Source: Hymenopus coronatus
Lineage: Eukaryota; Arthropoda; Insecta; Mantodea; Hymenopodidae
Assembly (NCBI GenBank): GCA_030762935.1
Contig: CM060899.1
Location: forward strand, 12,383,001 to 12,447,000
Direction: 5' to 3'
Length of the DNA: 64,000 bases
In this document: positions 34,397-45,734 of the stretch, piece after piece
Layout: the number at the start of each line of letters is the position of its first letter
Position numbering within the stretch: the stretch's first letter is position 1
The notes under the pieces: model-generated
Seen by the model: the letters and a program-made list of their open reading frames with translations, nothing else
Databases searched by the model: none
Told to the model about the DNA's origin: nothing
Made by a program: the position numbers and the translations under genes

Positions 34397-35580
34397 AAAT
34401 TTGTTTTGATTCCAGTAGTTAGCAATGCATTAGTACACAATCCACCTAGTAGCAGTAACCATAACAGTGTAAATAAACAACATCAAAAACCAGACCAAAA
34501 GGAAATTATGTTGATAATGCAATAAAATTGTTGCAAAACTAGTCCAAAGTAAGGATCCCAAAAGATCAGTGAAAATTTGTTGCAACTATTATTTTTATAT
34601 TAATATTCATGGATGTTCTGTTTAATTTCATGTTGGTCATTCCAAAAATGAGCTGATACTATGGATTTTTCAGTTTCCCTATTTTTAATATTTCTATAAG
34701 ATGAGTGTTCTGAACCTCTTGCTAACCTTAATTTGTTTGATGGTTAATATTTCTGAATTTTTATTTTGCTGTTTAATTTTCTTGAGTTCAGAAGATTCAC
34801 TTACCACCCTTGGGCAACTAAGACATTTCAAAAAATATTTAAAGAACATAATATAATGCTGGCACATTACAAGTTCAGTGCGAAGAATTTGATTCCATCC
34901 CACAAAATAGAAAAAGTGCCAAATGACAAAAAACCAGGCATCTATAGACTTAATTGCAATAATTGTAACAAAGTGAATATTGTCAGTACAAAAAGAAACA
35001 GGTACTCGTCTTAAAGAACATATTAGAAATATTAAAAATAGGGAAGCTGAAAAATCTGCAGTATTGGCTCATTTTTGCAACGACTGACATGAAATTCAAC
35101 AAAACATCCATCTTTTGAAAAATGTACAACAGACAGTAGAACTCAAGATATGGGTGAAAATATACATGAAGAAACTTGAAATGCAGCTGATGAATTTTGA
35201 CTGTCCTTTTGAAGAGAGCCTGCTAATAAAGTTCATCAATCCAACACCAGAGGGGAGGCAGCCGTACATCAAGGACCCTCATGTTGAATCTAACAGTTGA
35301 AAAAAGTAGACAATGCATGCATGGGAGAAAATAGACATGAAGAAACTTGAAATGCACCTCATGAATTTTCACTGTCCTTTTGAAGATAACCAATAATGAA
35401 GTTCATCAATCCAACACCAGAGGGAAGGCAGTCATACATCAAGGATCCTCATGTTGAATCTGACAGTTGAAAATAGTAGGTAATGCATGCAACACTTGCA
35501 AAACTAGTTCTACATAAGTAAGTTTTTGTGAAGCACACATGTGTATACTCGACTCCAATTAAATTATAACTAATTGCTAG
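34397..35580 (+). mobile_element. Penelope-like element, right arm with GIY-YIG remnant and duplicated tail
   Basis: 34766-35014 reads RRFTYHPWATKTFQKIF, then GIYRLNCNNCNKVNIVSTK: a GIY-YIG domain in which YIG has become NIV. The C-terminal tail appears twice in tandem (35150-35310 and 35325-35480, each with MKKLEMxLMNFxCPFE). 34605-34735 is itself the reverse complement of about 34985-35110. The result is a nest of inverted and tandem Penelope-like pieces. Confidence 0.65.
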
Positions 35581-35599
35581 CTTCACAGTGTACCATTTC

Positions 35600-35830
35600 C
35601 AGTAATTAAAATTATATTGCACACATTTCATGCAATGTGTCAATTCCTGCTTTAGTAAGATTATACATAGTGATTTTCTCAGGCTTCTTTCTGTCTCCGG
35701 TTGTAGCATCAATTTTGTCATTGAAATGCAAATTCTGGAGGAAGCTCACTTTTGTTCTTATGAAGAGTGAGATGTTTGTAATGTGAGAATTACGGAGACA
35801 TTGTGTTAAAACATGATTGCTTTTCAATGC
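35600..35830 (-). pseudogene. piggyBac-type transposase fragment (third catalytic D region)
   Basis: The minus strand reads FLQNLHFNDKIDATTGDRKK, then PEKITMYNLTKAGIDTLHEM followed by CA. This matches the piggyBac signature KPE.I.FYN.TKGGVD..DQMC, including the catalytic aspartate of the GVD position (here GID). The frame ends right after MCAI. This is the only piggyBac catalytic-domain piece in the window, and it abuts the Penelope-like nest. Confidence 0.75.
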
Positions 35831-35834
35831 TTTG

Positions 35835-36524
35835 CAAATTGATTAAATTATAAAGAAAAGAACAGCATTTATAACCAGGACTACCAGTTTCACTGAAGAT
35901 GCCTAATGCTGACATGAGGTGCTGGGTTCACCCTAGGCTATACATTTTAAGGTAATTAAAAAAAATAAGGTAATAGTAAAACTACTTTCCTGGTGTAATG
36001 TTGAGGTGAAGGATTGATTTAAAAGTACCAGGAATTTCAGCCATATAACAAAGTTCAGCTTCCCTGACAAGTTGCATTTTACAGTGTGGGGTGCAGTATT
36101 AAAGGGTTAAAAAGGGGTTCCATCTTAATCTGTCTTTTGCCATACATTCCACTTTAGAGGGTAGTTCCTTTTATAAGCAGAGACCAAGATGCTTGTGAAA
36201 AAATTAACATAACACTCCAGGTGCTTTGTATTCCTCAACCTGATCTAGGGTTCATTTCCAAGTCTACCCTTCAGTACTCCTGGAAGGAACCCCAGTTGGT
36301 CCTCTTGGGTTCCTCTAAAGGTTGTCCTTACCCTTTCCCTCAAAGCATATATGCCTTTGGTTGGATAAGAAGGGTTCTAGGCCAACCCTCCAGTCCTTCA
36401 TGTCCTTTTGAATCCCAAAGAACACTAGTGTCAAGTTTAGGACTTCCTTTGAAAATTAACAAAGGTCAAAGTTCTGTCCTGATTCTTGATGTCCAGATCC
36501 TTAGAGTTTGAGAAATTGAGTAAT
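35835..36524. other. Unclassified sequence
   Basis: Bases 36190-36510 contain a 96-codon frame. With 37118-37480 it could be one older retroelement split by two SINEs, but no motif confirms this. Confidence 0.25.
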
Positions 36525-36797
36525 GCCTCCCGATGCTATCGATGTCTCTAATGCCAAGGTTGCAGGTTCAAATCCAGCAGAGGGCAATGGATTTTTTCTG
36601 GCATAAAAATTGTTAGCTTGGCTTCCTTTGAAAGGGAAGTGAAGTTGTTAGTCCCGTGTCATAGTTTTACAGCACGTAAAGCAACCTCAAGCCTGATAAA
36701 GAGGCATCTAACCAAAATTAAGCAGCCTTTAATGCCCAATATGGAATAGAATGCTGAGAACCATATATGTTAAAGAGCATCCATAAATAATACTCTA
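36525..36797 (+). mobile_element. SINE family B, copy 3 (plus strand)
   Basis: B box GCAGGTTCAAATCC at about 36562, then the family body in forward order, ending AGAGCATCCATAAATAA. The A box is decayed. Confidence 0.75.
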
Positions 36798-36849
36798 TTT
36801 CAATTTTCATATCTAGGAATTTTAGACTCCACCTTCATACTTTGGTGCA

Positions 36850-37103
36850 AATAAAATGGAAATTTATTTATGGATGCTGTGTAACTGCTGTGGTTCTCGG
36901 CGTACCATTCTTTACTGAGCGTGAAAGACCGCTTAGGGTCTCTTTATTAGGATTGAGACTCTTTTAAATTCTGTAAATCTACATGGGACCTACCGCTTTA
37001 GGAAGCCATATTAAGGATCTTTACGCCATCATCCTCCACTAGGTTTGAACTGCAACCTTGTGTAAATGAAGTTAGCATGGTAACCTTGCACCAAGGAGGG
37101 CAA
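36850..37103 (-). mobile_element. SINE family B, copy 4
   Basis: Reverse orientation, flanked by exact 14-bp copies of CATACTTTGGTGCA (36836-36849 and 37104-37117). It lies only 52 bp from copy 3 in the opposite orientation. Confidence 0.85.
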
Positions 37104-37117
37104 CATACTTTGGTGCA

Positions 37118-38395
37118 GGGACAGAATTCCTTCTTTCAAGGGCCCAACTTCCACAGGTCTCTTATTATCCCCAGAGGGGCTTTTTGGTTCTTTAGAACTA
37201 ATATTCCAATCTTTTCATGACTGACTATGGATATCTATGGTCCACCCAGACAGCCCGCATATCTGGGTAAGACAAAAACCATATGGGAGGCCTTTAGGTA
37301 TACCAGGTGCTCCATTAACGACACATGTACTCATTTCCAGCGCCTTAGGGCCAGTGAATTGGTTTGCAGTCTCTTGTTGGTGGCTGTACAATGTTTGTGC
37401 CATCTGTTACAACTTTTATGTTTTCATGGTGAGCACAAACACAGACTGAATTATGTTCCAGTTACTCTGTATACAATACTTTAGTCTCAGATCACAAAAT
37501 ATTCAGAAAGTAACTTTTGTATCTGGATACATATCTACAAGGAATCTAAGTGTCTGTTTCAAATTGATAGCTACATTATTTTTGCTTTTGAATTTTGAGG
37601 CCGCCTTCTTTTATCAAAATAAAATTTTCTTTCAACTTATTTCATCATTTTGTAATAATTAAATACTTTCACTATTGTAGTTGCATCTAAATGTTTTTCT
37701 GTTCTGCTTTTTGGCATAGAGATAATTACCCTTACTCATGTAATGTGATGCTACAAGTGTTCCTTAATTTAAGTGTTGGGCCTATCCTAGATAGTTAAAA
37801 TCTGAATTTTTACACTCCTGTTTCTTTATTCTGGAAATGCTCTTATAGTTTATTAATTATACTGCTGCATGCATTGCTCCTAAGACTAGGTTTTTCTTCT
37901 TTCTCTTCAACACAAAAATGTTTTCTCCAAAACTGACTTTTCTGCTCAAAATACCTTTTCTGAAATTGCTGTTTCTTCTTAAATTATTTTTTGCCCATTG
38001 ATTCGTACTTCTGTTAAGCTTTTCAAATCTATTTTAAAAAATCTTGAATGTTCACCTTCAAGTTGGCTGAATTTTCTTCCTCAGGAAAATGTTGATCGCT
38101 AGCACAATTGGGACAGTACTTGATTCAGAGTCACATAATAAATACATTTTTATGACACTTTTCGCTCACTCTGAGAATGTCTCAGTGTGTTTCATATTCA
38201 GTTTATTTGGCACTGTTAAAGTAGTATTAGCCCATAGTGTCCCCTGGAGACAGAGGCCTCTCTCCTTGGAGAGGTGGCAGTCCTGGTTAGCCATTCCAGG
38301 AAGGATCCTCCTTTTGATCTTTAGACACACTGGTTATCTTGACTAATGCAGTTTTAGCTGTCTTGATCTGTTGCTAAATGGTTTCTACCATCTTA
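37118..38395. other. Unclassified sequence
   Basis: Mixed composition. Frames of 60-90 codons occur on both strands without motifs. Confidence 0.3.
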
Positions 38396-38399
38396 TTTG

Positions 38400-38741
38400 T
38401 TAACACCACACTCTTCTTAGTCCTGTTCTCGGTTCCCATATCGTTAGCCTGTGGGTCCATTGTTGGCATCTAGTCTCATGTGTTCCATCCATCTCCATAT
38501 TTGATAATTGCTGGTCTGTGAAACATCTATTATTTGTGTATCTCCATTTGATTCCTAAAATTCTCCGTTCCATTTTCTTTTGGGATGTTTGTATTGCTTT
38601 TTTGTCTTCTATTTTTGTGCTCCAAGTTTGTGAGCTGTATATCAAGGTAGGTGAGATGCATGTATTAAGGATGTTTCTCTTGTTGCTCAGATTAAAGACT
38701 TTTCTAGCAATATGAATTTTAATGTTGAGAACTTTGACCAT
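38400..38741 (-). pseudogene. LINE reverse-transcriptase C-terminal fragment
   Basis: KVFNLSNKRNILNTCISPTL, IYSSQTW, AIQTSQKKMERRILGIKWR and RWTHRLTIWEPRTGLRRV (here Q-W-T-H) match the order VLPTLTYG.QTW, Q..MERK.LGI, RW......W.P..GKR of LINE proteins of the type found in many insects. It is 113 codons open, 5'-truncated and of a different type from the FYSVEEFL fragments. Confidence 0.7.
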
Positions 38742-38847
38742 GCAGTGAATATTCTTCTCATAATTTCTTGTGCATATTGTTTTTCCCCAAGTACATTACT
38801 TCTGTACATATTCTGGTGTTGTAGTAACTGGCCTTAAATGTTCTTTT

Positions 38848-39790
38848 TACTTTCTCTCACGTACTAAGTACATAGTGTATAGAGAAGTATTGTAATGCAC
38901 CCAAAATTTGATACTGAGATTTCACCAGAAATGCATGTTTTGGGTACCCCTGAATCCAAAAAAAAAACATTTTTTTAAAAAAGGTCTGTGTGTCTGTGGA
39001 CAGCATAGCTCAAAAATGAAAAGATCATTAAGAATGAAACTTAGTATTTAGGCTTGATATCTTCCAAGGATGCAACATGAAGATTTTCAAAAAAATCACC
39101 CCACCACAAACTATCGTTTATATGGAACATTTTTTGAAAAGTTTGATTTTCTTAAAAATGGCTAACAATTTGTATTAAAATTGTATGTATTAAAATTATT
39201 TAGATCCCAAATAAAATGTATATCTTGAATTTTCTGGGAATAGCCTCTGAAGACCTCTTTATTATGGATGAATTTTGCTTAACTGCTAAAGCGTAAGAGA
39301 TAGACAAAAACTTATAACACAAAAAATGTAGATCTTGTCAAAACTCACAATTTATGTCCTTTACATTTTTATTTTGGAGGTAACCGTTTCCAAGATATTC
39401 CTTGTCATTGGTTTCAGTTGTGAAATACCTAATACTTTTCTCAGACAAGAAGTGTTTGTGTTTCTTTTGTTCTCCTGGCCAAGCAAAGAAGGGATTTGCA
39501 GTGACAATCACATAAGGACGGCTTTCAAAACATTTGACTATCACTTTAGTGAAGTACATTCCCTTATCCTGATATATGGTGGACTTTGAGACAGTGATGT
39601 GTTTTAACAATTAAAATCGACTCAACTAAATTTTAATTGTTACATTCCCTTAGTTCCATTCTACTTATAAAGAACTAAGTAATAGAATTCCACTAATGTT
39701 TATCTTGGTTAGCATGGTGTTGAAAGAAGAATTATCTTTTGTAAGAAGGTTGTTAGTGGAGTAGCTAGAGAAAGTCATGTGAGTGTAATA
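38848..39790 (+). repeat. 0.85-kb repeat family, full-length copy
   Basis: Left hairpin (TTTCTCTCACGTACTAAGTAC pairing with the strand ending GTGTATAGAGAA) and right end AGAGAAAGTCATGTGAGTG. It carries an ~80-bp insertion near 39570-39650 with a short internal inverted repeat (ACAATTAAAA, then TTTTAATTGT). Confidence 0.75.
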
Positions 39791-39794
39791 CATA

Positions 39795-42030
39795 AGATTG
39801 TTTTGTACCTACAGCCATGGTATTAAAAAAGATTCAACCACTGATAATATCCAGGTTGTGTTGTGCCACCTATTTTAATTAGTGTAAGATTAACTGCACA
39901 AACCTAAAACAAAATAATTGCCGTGCACATCTATGGAATTCTGTCATTTGCATGAGGCTATGTATCCTCCAAATAACTGACCAATAATAGCATACATACA
40001 GACAGACAGCCGAGCAGGCGGGCACATATACATGCAATCTGTAGATCCTATTATTAGATCAAAGCCCAAACTCTAGGATGTAGATGATGTCAACATGAAG
40101 ACTGTGATAGCTTCTTCCTTGAGATAGTGTAAATAAAGAAGCATAGTATGCATTTTAGAAATAATAGAATTAATTGAATGTCATACTATGAGTTTCCCTC
40201 AAAAATATAGTCACAGAAGAGATGTGTCAGCTGGCCTTGAATAATACCCAACATGGTGATGCTGTGTGCAATGTCAAGTTAGGCTTTAACTAATCAATAA
40301 CAATGCCGCATTTATTTATAAATTCTTTGCTTAGTAGTTTATTACTGCCTCCACCTGAATTCTTCAGCTATAAAAATGCCTAAATGGAAATAATGATATT
40401 TTAAAATTATAACTAAAGTACTAGAAAGTGTAGGAAAATGTTTGATTGTTTAATAATTGTGAACTATGTCATAAAACATGTGTATTTGTATGCATGCTCT
40501 TTCAGTAATTTTGATGTTGCAGAAAACCCATACTAATGAAGTTTAGTGAAAAATATAAGGGCTTCTAAAATTTCCCAAAAAATTAGAAAAACTGAGATTA
40601 GAAGTGTTTCTTGTTTTAATATGGAATGGCATATCCAAATAGGGAGTGAAAACAAGCAAAATATGCTTTCCTAAAGTATTTTGGTGAAGGAAATTTACCA
40701 ATTTTCATGATGTAAATCAAGCAGCACTAAGTTTTTATAGCATGCTTTTATCTCTATTCAGGCTGAGTTCTTCTCCGTTTTGAAGCTCAGGAAATTTTCT
40801 ATCAGAGACCTTACGTAAGGTATGACAGTTTCACCTGATTGTTGATTCATTTACCTGCATAAGTTTCATTCTGAATAGAATAAAGCTGTTTATATTATAC
40901 TTTAATTAAAGTTTCTTAGCTTCAAACCAAGTATTGAGTTGTTCAAACATTTTATTGGCTGAATATTTTAGTTGATATGACTTTTCAGATATTACTATAC
41001 AGGTATGTTCAGCTAAAAGCAGCACCACTTTGAGCCACTCTGCAACTGCCAATCAGGATTTTGGAGGTCCTGGCTGATGATTCTGGAGTGGTGGATAAGG
41101 TTTTTAACTTTTTATCCCAAATGACATATGCTTAAGAATCTAGTTTTGTTTTGATTTTATAGGTTTTGGTGGCAGACAATGGAGTGATATGTGTGGCTTT
41201 TAAATCTTTTATCCCCTTCGACACTTTGCAGCCTCCATTATATTCATATTGACACCTTTTTCTTCATTGTTTTATTTATACAGGTTATATAGTCACTTTA
41301 GCTGTCTTTTTATTCTCGGAGTTATTTTAATAGTGTTTTTATTCCTGGTTCCTTGTGGGATTTTATTGAATTCTTTTAAAGATGCTTTTTATTCCTGGTT
41401 TTAGTTGAGATTTTATTTTCTCAGAGCGCTAATAACCTCCTGTCTCTTTCTGAAGAGTGTATGAAAAGCTATTTATAAATAAAAACATATAGTATCATAT
41501 GGGATAACTTGAGTAGCAGACTTGATTTTCCTGAATTTTGTTTCTTAATTTATAGAGATCTCATTGAAGCAATAAATTTAATTTATATCAATAGGTCATG
41601 ATCTATGCTGTAAAATGTCTTAGGTGAGTCTAGAAGTATTCCTATTGATATTTCCCCTTTATCTAAAGAAGTGAGCATGTATAGCAGTGACAATGGTTCT
41701 GTGCTGGTGAAGACTGGATACACAGTTGTGTAGAATGCAGTTGCTGAGCCCTATATTCTCGGTATACTAAAATGGCTGGTATAGTGGAGAGCCTTGACTG
41801 TGTAACAACCATCCATCTCCTACCGCTTCACTGCCAGCTTGTTAAGCTTTGACAAGTTTCAGAAGCTCTAATTGGTATTCATATTGCTCATTAGTATTTT
41901 GAATCATTTGTATGCACATTGCTGATCAGTGTTTTCTATGTTTAGTGTACATGTATATATTACCTTATTTTGTCTAAGCAAATTTGGTGGGTAAACTTTG
42001 CACAGCCAAACACATGAGGAGGTCATTAAT
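39795..42030. other. Long stretch without recognised features
   Basis: AT-rich, no repeat family member or coding signal found. It probably includes the upstream region or 5'UTR exon of the zinc-finger gene. Confidence 0.35.
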
Positions 42031-42034
42031 AATG

Positions 42035-42420
42035 TCCATTCCTTCATGAAACGGAAGCAATTTCTGGTAACATTCTAATACCACTGAAGAAAGTGCAAGA
42101 GAGGGTGAAGGCAGCAACAAAAGTACCTGGCAGAACAATATGTAAAATAATTAAAGAAAGGGAAAAATGTGAGGCATAAGGGACCTCTTTAGAACACCTG
42201 GAAAGGTACATCATGTAGCAAAATGGGTAACACACATTGATGACTTTGATAGGTGTGTAATTCGGCAAACAGTTTGCAACTTTAATGTTCAGGATAAAAT
42301 CATGCCCACTGTCAGAAATCTGCTCCTGAAACACAAAGACTCCATTAACTTTAATGGGGGAAGCATGAGTTTAAAGACTTATCTTACAAGACATGGGGTT
42401 TCAAGTGATAGAAAATGAGG
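42035..42420 (+). pseudogene. Tc1/IS630-like transposase N-terminal fragment
   Basis: Two frames: VQERVKAATKVPGRTICKII (helix-turn-helix), then after a stop and frameshift VTHIDDFDRCVIRQTVCNFN, MPTVRNLLLKHKDSINFNGG and SLKTYLTRHGV. This order (DDFD..VIRRTV..F, PT...L, F.GG..SL..IL...GF) is known from the DNA-binding half of an insect DDE transposase family. The catalytic part is absent. Confidence 0.55.
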
Positions 42421-42469
42421 AACAATAAATAACTTGCCACAGGAAAGACATTGGCACGTGTCATATTTG

Positions 42470-42700
42470 CCTGCCATAAAAGGTTTATTGATTTTCCTCA
42501 TTTTTGTTTTTTGTTTTACTGTTTGTTTACATACACCACATTTACACGAACCGAAAAATCCATGCCCAAGTCAGGAGTCAAACCTGTGGTTCGCTATGCA
42601 GCAAGCACCAATAACAAATATTTTAGCCACAAAGACCAGCTAACTCGCTTCCAAGTGCTATTAGTTAAGCCACACTATGACACTTGGGCATAGACTCTCT
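42470..42700 (-). mobile_element. Possible tRNA-derived SINE
   Basis: On the minus strand a B-box-like GGTTTGACTCCTGAC follows an A-box-like GTGGCTAAAATATTTG. Both are one or two bases off consensus and no duplicate copy is present. Weak call. Confidence 0.3.
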
Positions 42701-42868
42701 TCAATGCATGAAGAAAGAAGGTGATCAGCACAGAACTATTGTCGCTACTGTATGTAGCTGTCTCTGGCTGACAGTATTCTCTTAAATGCAAACAACTGAC
42801 CATTTGATGGTTTCATAGAAAATGTTTGGTATGTTATGGTGTACATGAATATATTTCCTTCTTCACAG

Positions 42869-43346
42869 GTTTATTAATGAAATTAAGAACTTCATTTGAT
42901 TCAGCGACAGCTGTGAAATGGATATCAAAATAAAAATCAAAGAGGAGGATCTTCTCTCAGACAACACAGCCTCACAGAATGAGAGGCAGTTCTTTCTGAA
43001 GGATGTTACAATGAGGACAAACAAGGATGCTGTACTGCAGGAGAATGATTGTGATGTTGCAATCAAAACAGAATTTAAATCAGAGACTCCTTTTCCATAT
43101 TGTTGTTCACGGATGGAAAGAGAACGTTTGGCTGAACATACCTTAAAGAAAATTAACTTTGAAGCTGTTTCATGCAGCAGTAACTGTGACTTAGATATGA
43201 AAACAGAGTGTGAAGAACAGATTCTGGCTTCAGACTTTAGTTCTCACAACAACAGAGAATTTCTTCATGAGAAGAGCCAAATAGAAGTTAAAGTAGAACC
43301 CGTGTGGCTGCAGGCAGAAACTGCATCTCTTTGTGATGACATTAAG
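42869..43346 (+). CDS. C2H2 zinc-finger protein, first coding exon (acidic, SUMO-motif N-terminus)
   Basis: The exon starts after the acceptor TTCTTCACAG at 42868. An in-frame TGA at 42897-42899 precedes the first ATG at 42918, so 42869-42917 is 5'UTR and 42918-43346 (143 codons, phase 0 end) is coding. At least one upstream non-coding exon is implied. The protein begins MDIKIKIKEED and is acidic and low in complexity. It carries four spaced psi-K-x-E motifs (IKEE, IKTE, MKTE, VKVE), typical of the N-termini of insect zinc-finger regulators. The 3' end is ATTAAG|GCAAGT, a GC-type donor. The open frame runs past it, but the next two exons join only at this point in matching phase. No known domain is visible here; DNA binding comes from the C-terminal fingers. 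The exact gene identity is not recognised. Confidence 0.8.
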
Positions 43347-43399
43347 GCAAGTGTTATTAGATTTTTTCTTTCTTTTACACTTAATAAAACAGTTGAATT

Positions 43400-44100
43400 A
43401 TGTAGGACAAAATTGTACGTTTTCCATTCACGTGACTCTCTCTACGTCTTGGTAATAAATTATTGTTAAAAACCTTCTTCTACCTACTTCATGCTAATCA
43501 AGATAAACGTTAGCAGAAATGGTCCTATTACTGAATTTGTTATAAGAAGAAGGGAAAAGCGAATACACTAGGCTAAACCAACAGTCAAATGTTTTAAAAT
43601 GTGGTTGCTCTGAGATTGAAATCCATTTCATTGCATGTTGACAAATTCCTGTATGAGAAAAATTTTAACTATTTTAGGACTGAAACCAATAACAAGGAAT
43701 ATTTAAAAAATGGTCAACTCCATGAAAAAAATGTAAATGATATAAATTGTGCGTTTTTGGGAGATCTACATTTTTTTGTGCAGTAAGTTTTTGTCTATCT
43801 ATTACAGTTTACCAGTTATGCAAAATTCAGAAAATTTTATCCAAAGGCTATTCCCAGAAAAGTCAAGATATACACTTTTTGTGTCATGCAAATAACTCAA
43901 GTGTACAATATTTTAATCAAAATCATTAGAGCCATTTTTGAGAAAATCAAAATTTTCAAAACATTTTCCATTAAAGAATGTTCCTCAAAAATTTGTGTGG
44001 CATCCTTGGAGGACACTAAACTTAAACACTTCATTACCAAGTTTGTTATTTTACAGACTCTTCAGCTTTGACTTATCGGGTTCACACACACATGAAGATA
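43400..44100 (-). repeat. 0.85-kb repeat family, reverse copy in zinc-finger intron 1
   Basis: Starts near GTTTTCCATTCACGTGACTC, about 55 bp after the GC donor. It runs in reverse through ATTCCCAGAAAAGTCAAGAT and ends near the GT-rich block at 44100. The left hairpin is missing. Confidence 0.7.
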
Positions 44101-44149
44101 TTCTCTTGTGTAAGAATTACAAACTTATTTCTCCCATTTTGAGTCCCAT

Positions 44150-44340
44150 ATTCAGCTGATTCGATCCCAAGTGACTGCATGTGGGATTTGTGGGTGACAA
44201 AGTGGTCCAGGGGTGGGTTTTCTCCAGGTTCTCTGGTTTCCCCCATCATCGCATTCCACCGGTGCTCCAACTTCATTCCATGTATCAGTGTTATCAGCAG
44301 CGGTGCCGTTTGTAATAAAAGCAGATGTTAAACACTATCC
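44150..44340 (+). mobile_element. tRNA-derived SINE, 5'-truncated
   Basis: Retains a B-box (GATTCGATCCC), GGGATTTGTGGGTGACAAAG, TTTTCTCCAGGTTCTCTGG and a 3' end AGATGTTAAACACTATCC plus A-rich tail. Same family as 48523-48762 and the 3' end at 51075-51140. Confidence 0.7.
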
Positions 44341-44344
44341 AAAA

Positions 44345-45730
44345 ATTAAAAACCAGATCATGTATGAAGTTCATAAATAACTTCAGAGAAAACTGAAGAG
44401 CTTTTAGGGTATGCAGTGGGCTGGTTGGGTTGGCATTGCTGCACCACTATCTGGCTTGGTGGTAGTCTCTTGGTTCAATCCAACAATCCACATACCAACT
44501 GTTCTGCTCATTCAGTAAGGAGCTTTTAGTTCTGTTGAGTTCTTCTTGTTAACTTTTAGAATGAAAATTATATTTGTCTCAGCAATATTCTTCTCTGGGT
44601 CTTTAAGTACAAGGAGCTTTAGCTACTGAATAATAATTTGGTAAGTTTCTGCTTAGAACTTTCAGTTTTATTCACTTTAACAAAAAATTAAATGCTAAAG
44701 AAACAAACCAAAGCAAATTTTAACAATATTTGCTTAGTAGCTTCATTACTTCAGCCTAATTAACGTTGAACTCCAGTAACACTTCACAAAATATTAAATC
44801 ACTCTTCATTTTAAACACAATTTTATATTTATTATGCACGTGAGTGATATGTTAAATCATAATCATCTGTTTCAATACATAATTTTATATTTCAATTTAC
44901 TTACTTGTCTTTTTACAATTTGACTATATTTTAACATTATGTTCAAGTTCAGTTATCACTTATTAATTAAACAATACACAATACAATAAAAAAACTTATC
45001 TGTCAAAATGTATTAACACTAACTTGGTAACCATAGTTAGAACAAAATCTCTAGATGCACTAGATTACCATTCTTTTGTCACATCCATAAATATTACTGA
45101 CATGTGAATACCAATGCAGTTACATCAGAATGCATGGTCACATATAACCTACAACGCAGACATGAATGGGTTTAGTTATTGATCAGAAGTATTCCAATTT
45201 CGAAGCTCGTGGTAATGAGGTGGGCAGCAGTGAAAATAGAGGTATTAGTGCAGAGACAGGGTTATGAAACTATAAGTATTTTGCGAGCAGATCTGAATGT
45301 TCTCCTTTTCTGTAGTACAATCTCATAACCAGAAGTGGCAGTCAAACCATTTGATTTTCTTCATAAAACTTCTTACAGAAATGTACATAAGCATAACCAT
45401 AAAGTACATATAGATCTGACTTCAAAAGGCAAAGTAGTATTGGAAAGTAAAATTGAGCAGTGGTCATTTGTAGCAAAGAATGGGTTTTACAGTCTACTTC
45501 GTATCATTATTCTAATGGGTATCATTAGAATAGCCCACATTAGAAATTTACTGGTCTGCATATGATATGCATGTCAAATAGCAGGTTTTTCTATGCATAT
45601 TCTGGTGATACATTTACACCTATCCATATCAGGAAAGAGATGAATGTCCAATTACCCCTTGGATCATAAAGCCTTATAAAAGGAAATCAATATTATTTGC
45701 AGTCAGAATTTTAAAAAATATCTTCTGGTA
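44345..45730. other. Zinc-finger intron 1, nothing recognised
   Basis: The 76-codon frame at 45335-45565 has no recognisable family. Confidence 0.35.
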
Positions 45731-45734
45731 TTAA

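Noticed and set aside
36221..37484. Possible DIRS- or gypsy-type retroelement split by SINEs
   Set aside because: No catalytic motif could be identified in any frame.
43347..43469. Continuation of the zinc-finger ORF to a stop at 43469
   Set aside because: The extension lies beyond a strong GC donor and runs into a 0.85-kb repeat copy; the downstream exons fit only the spliced form, though retention is possible.
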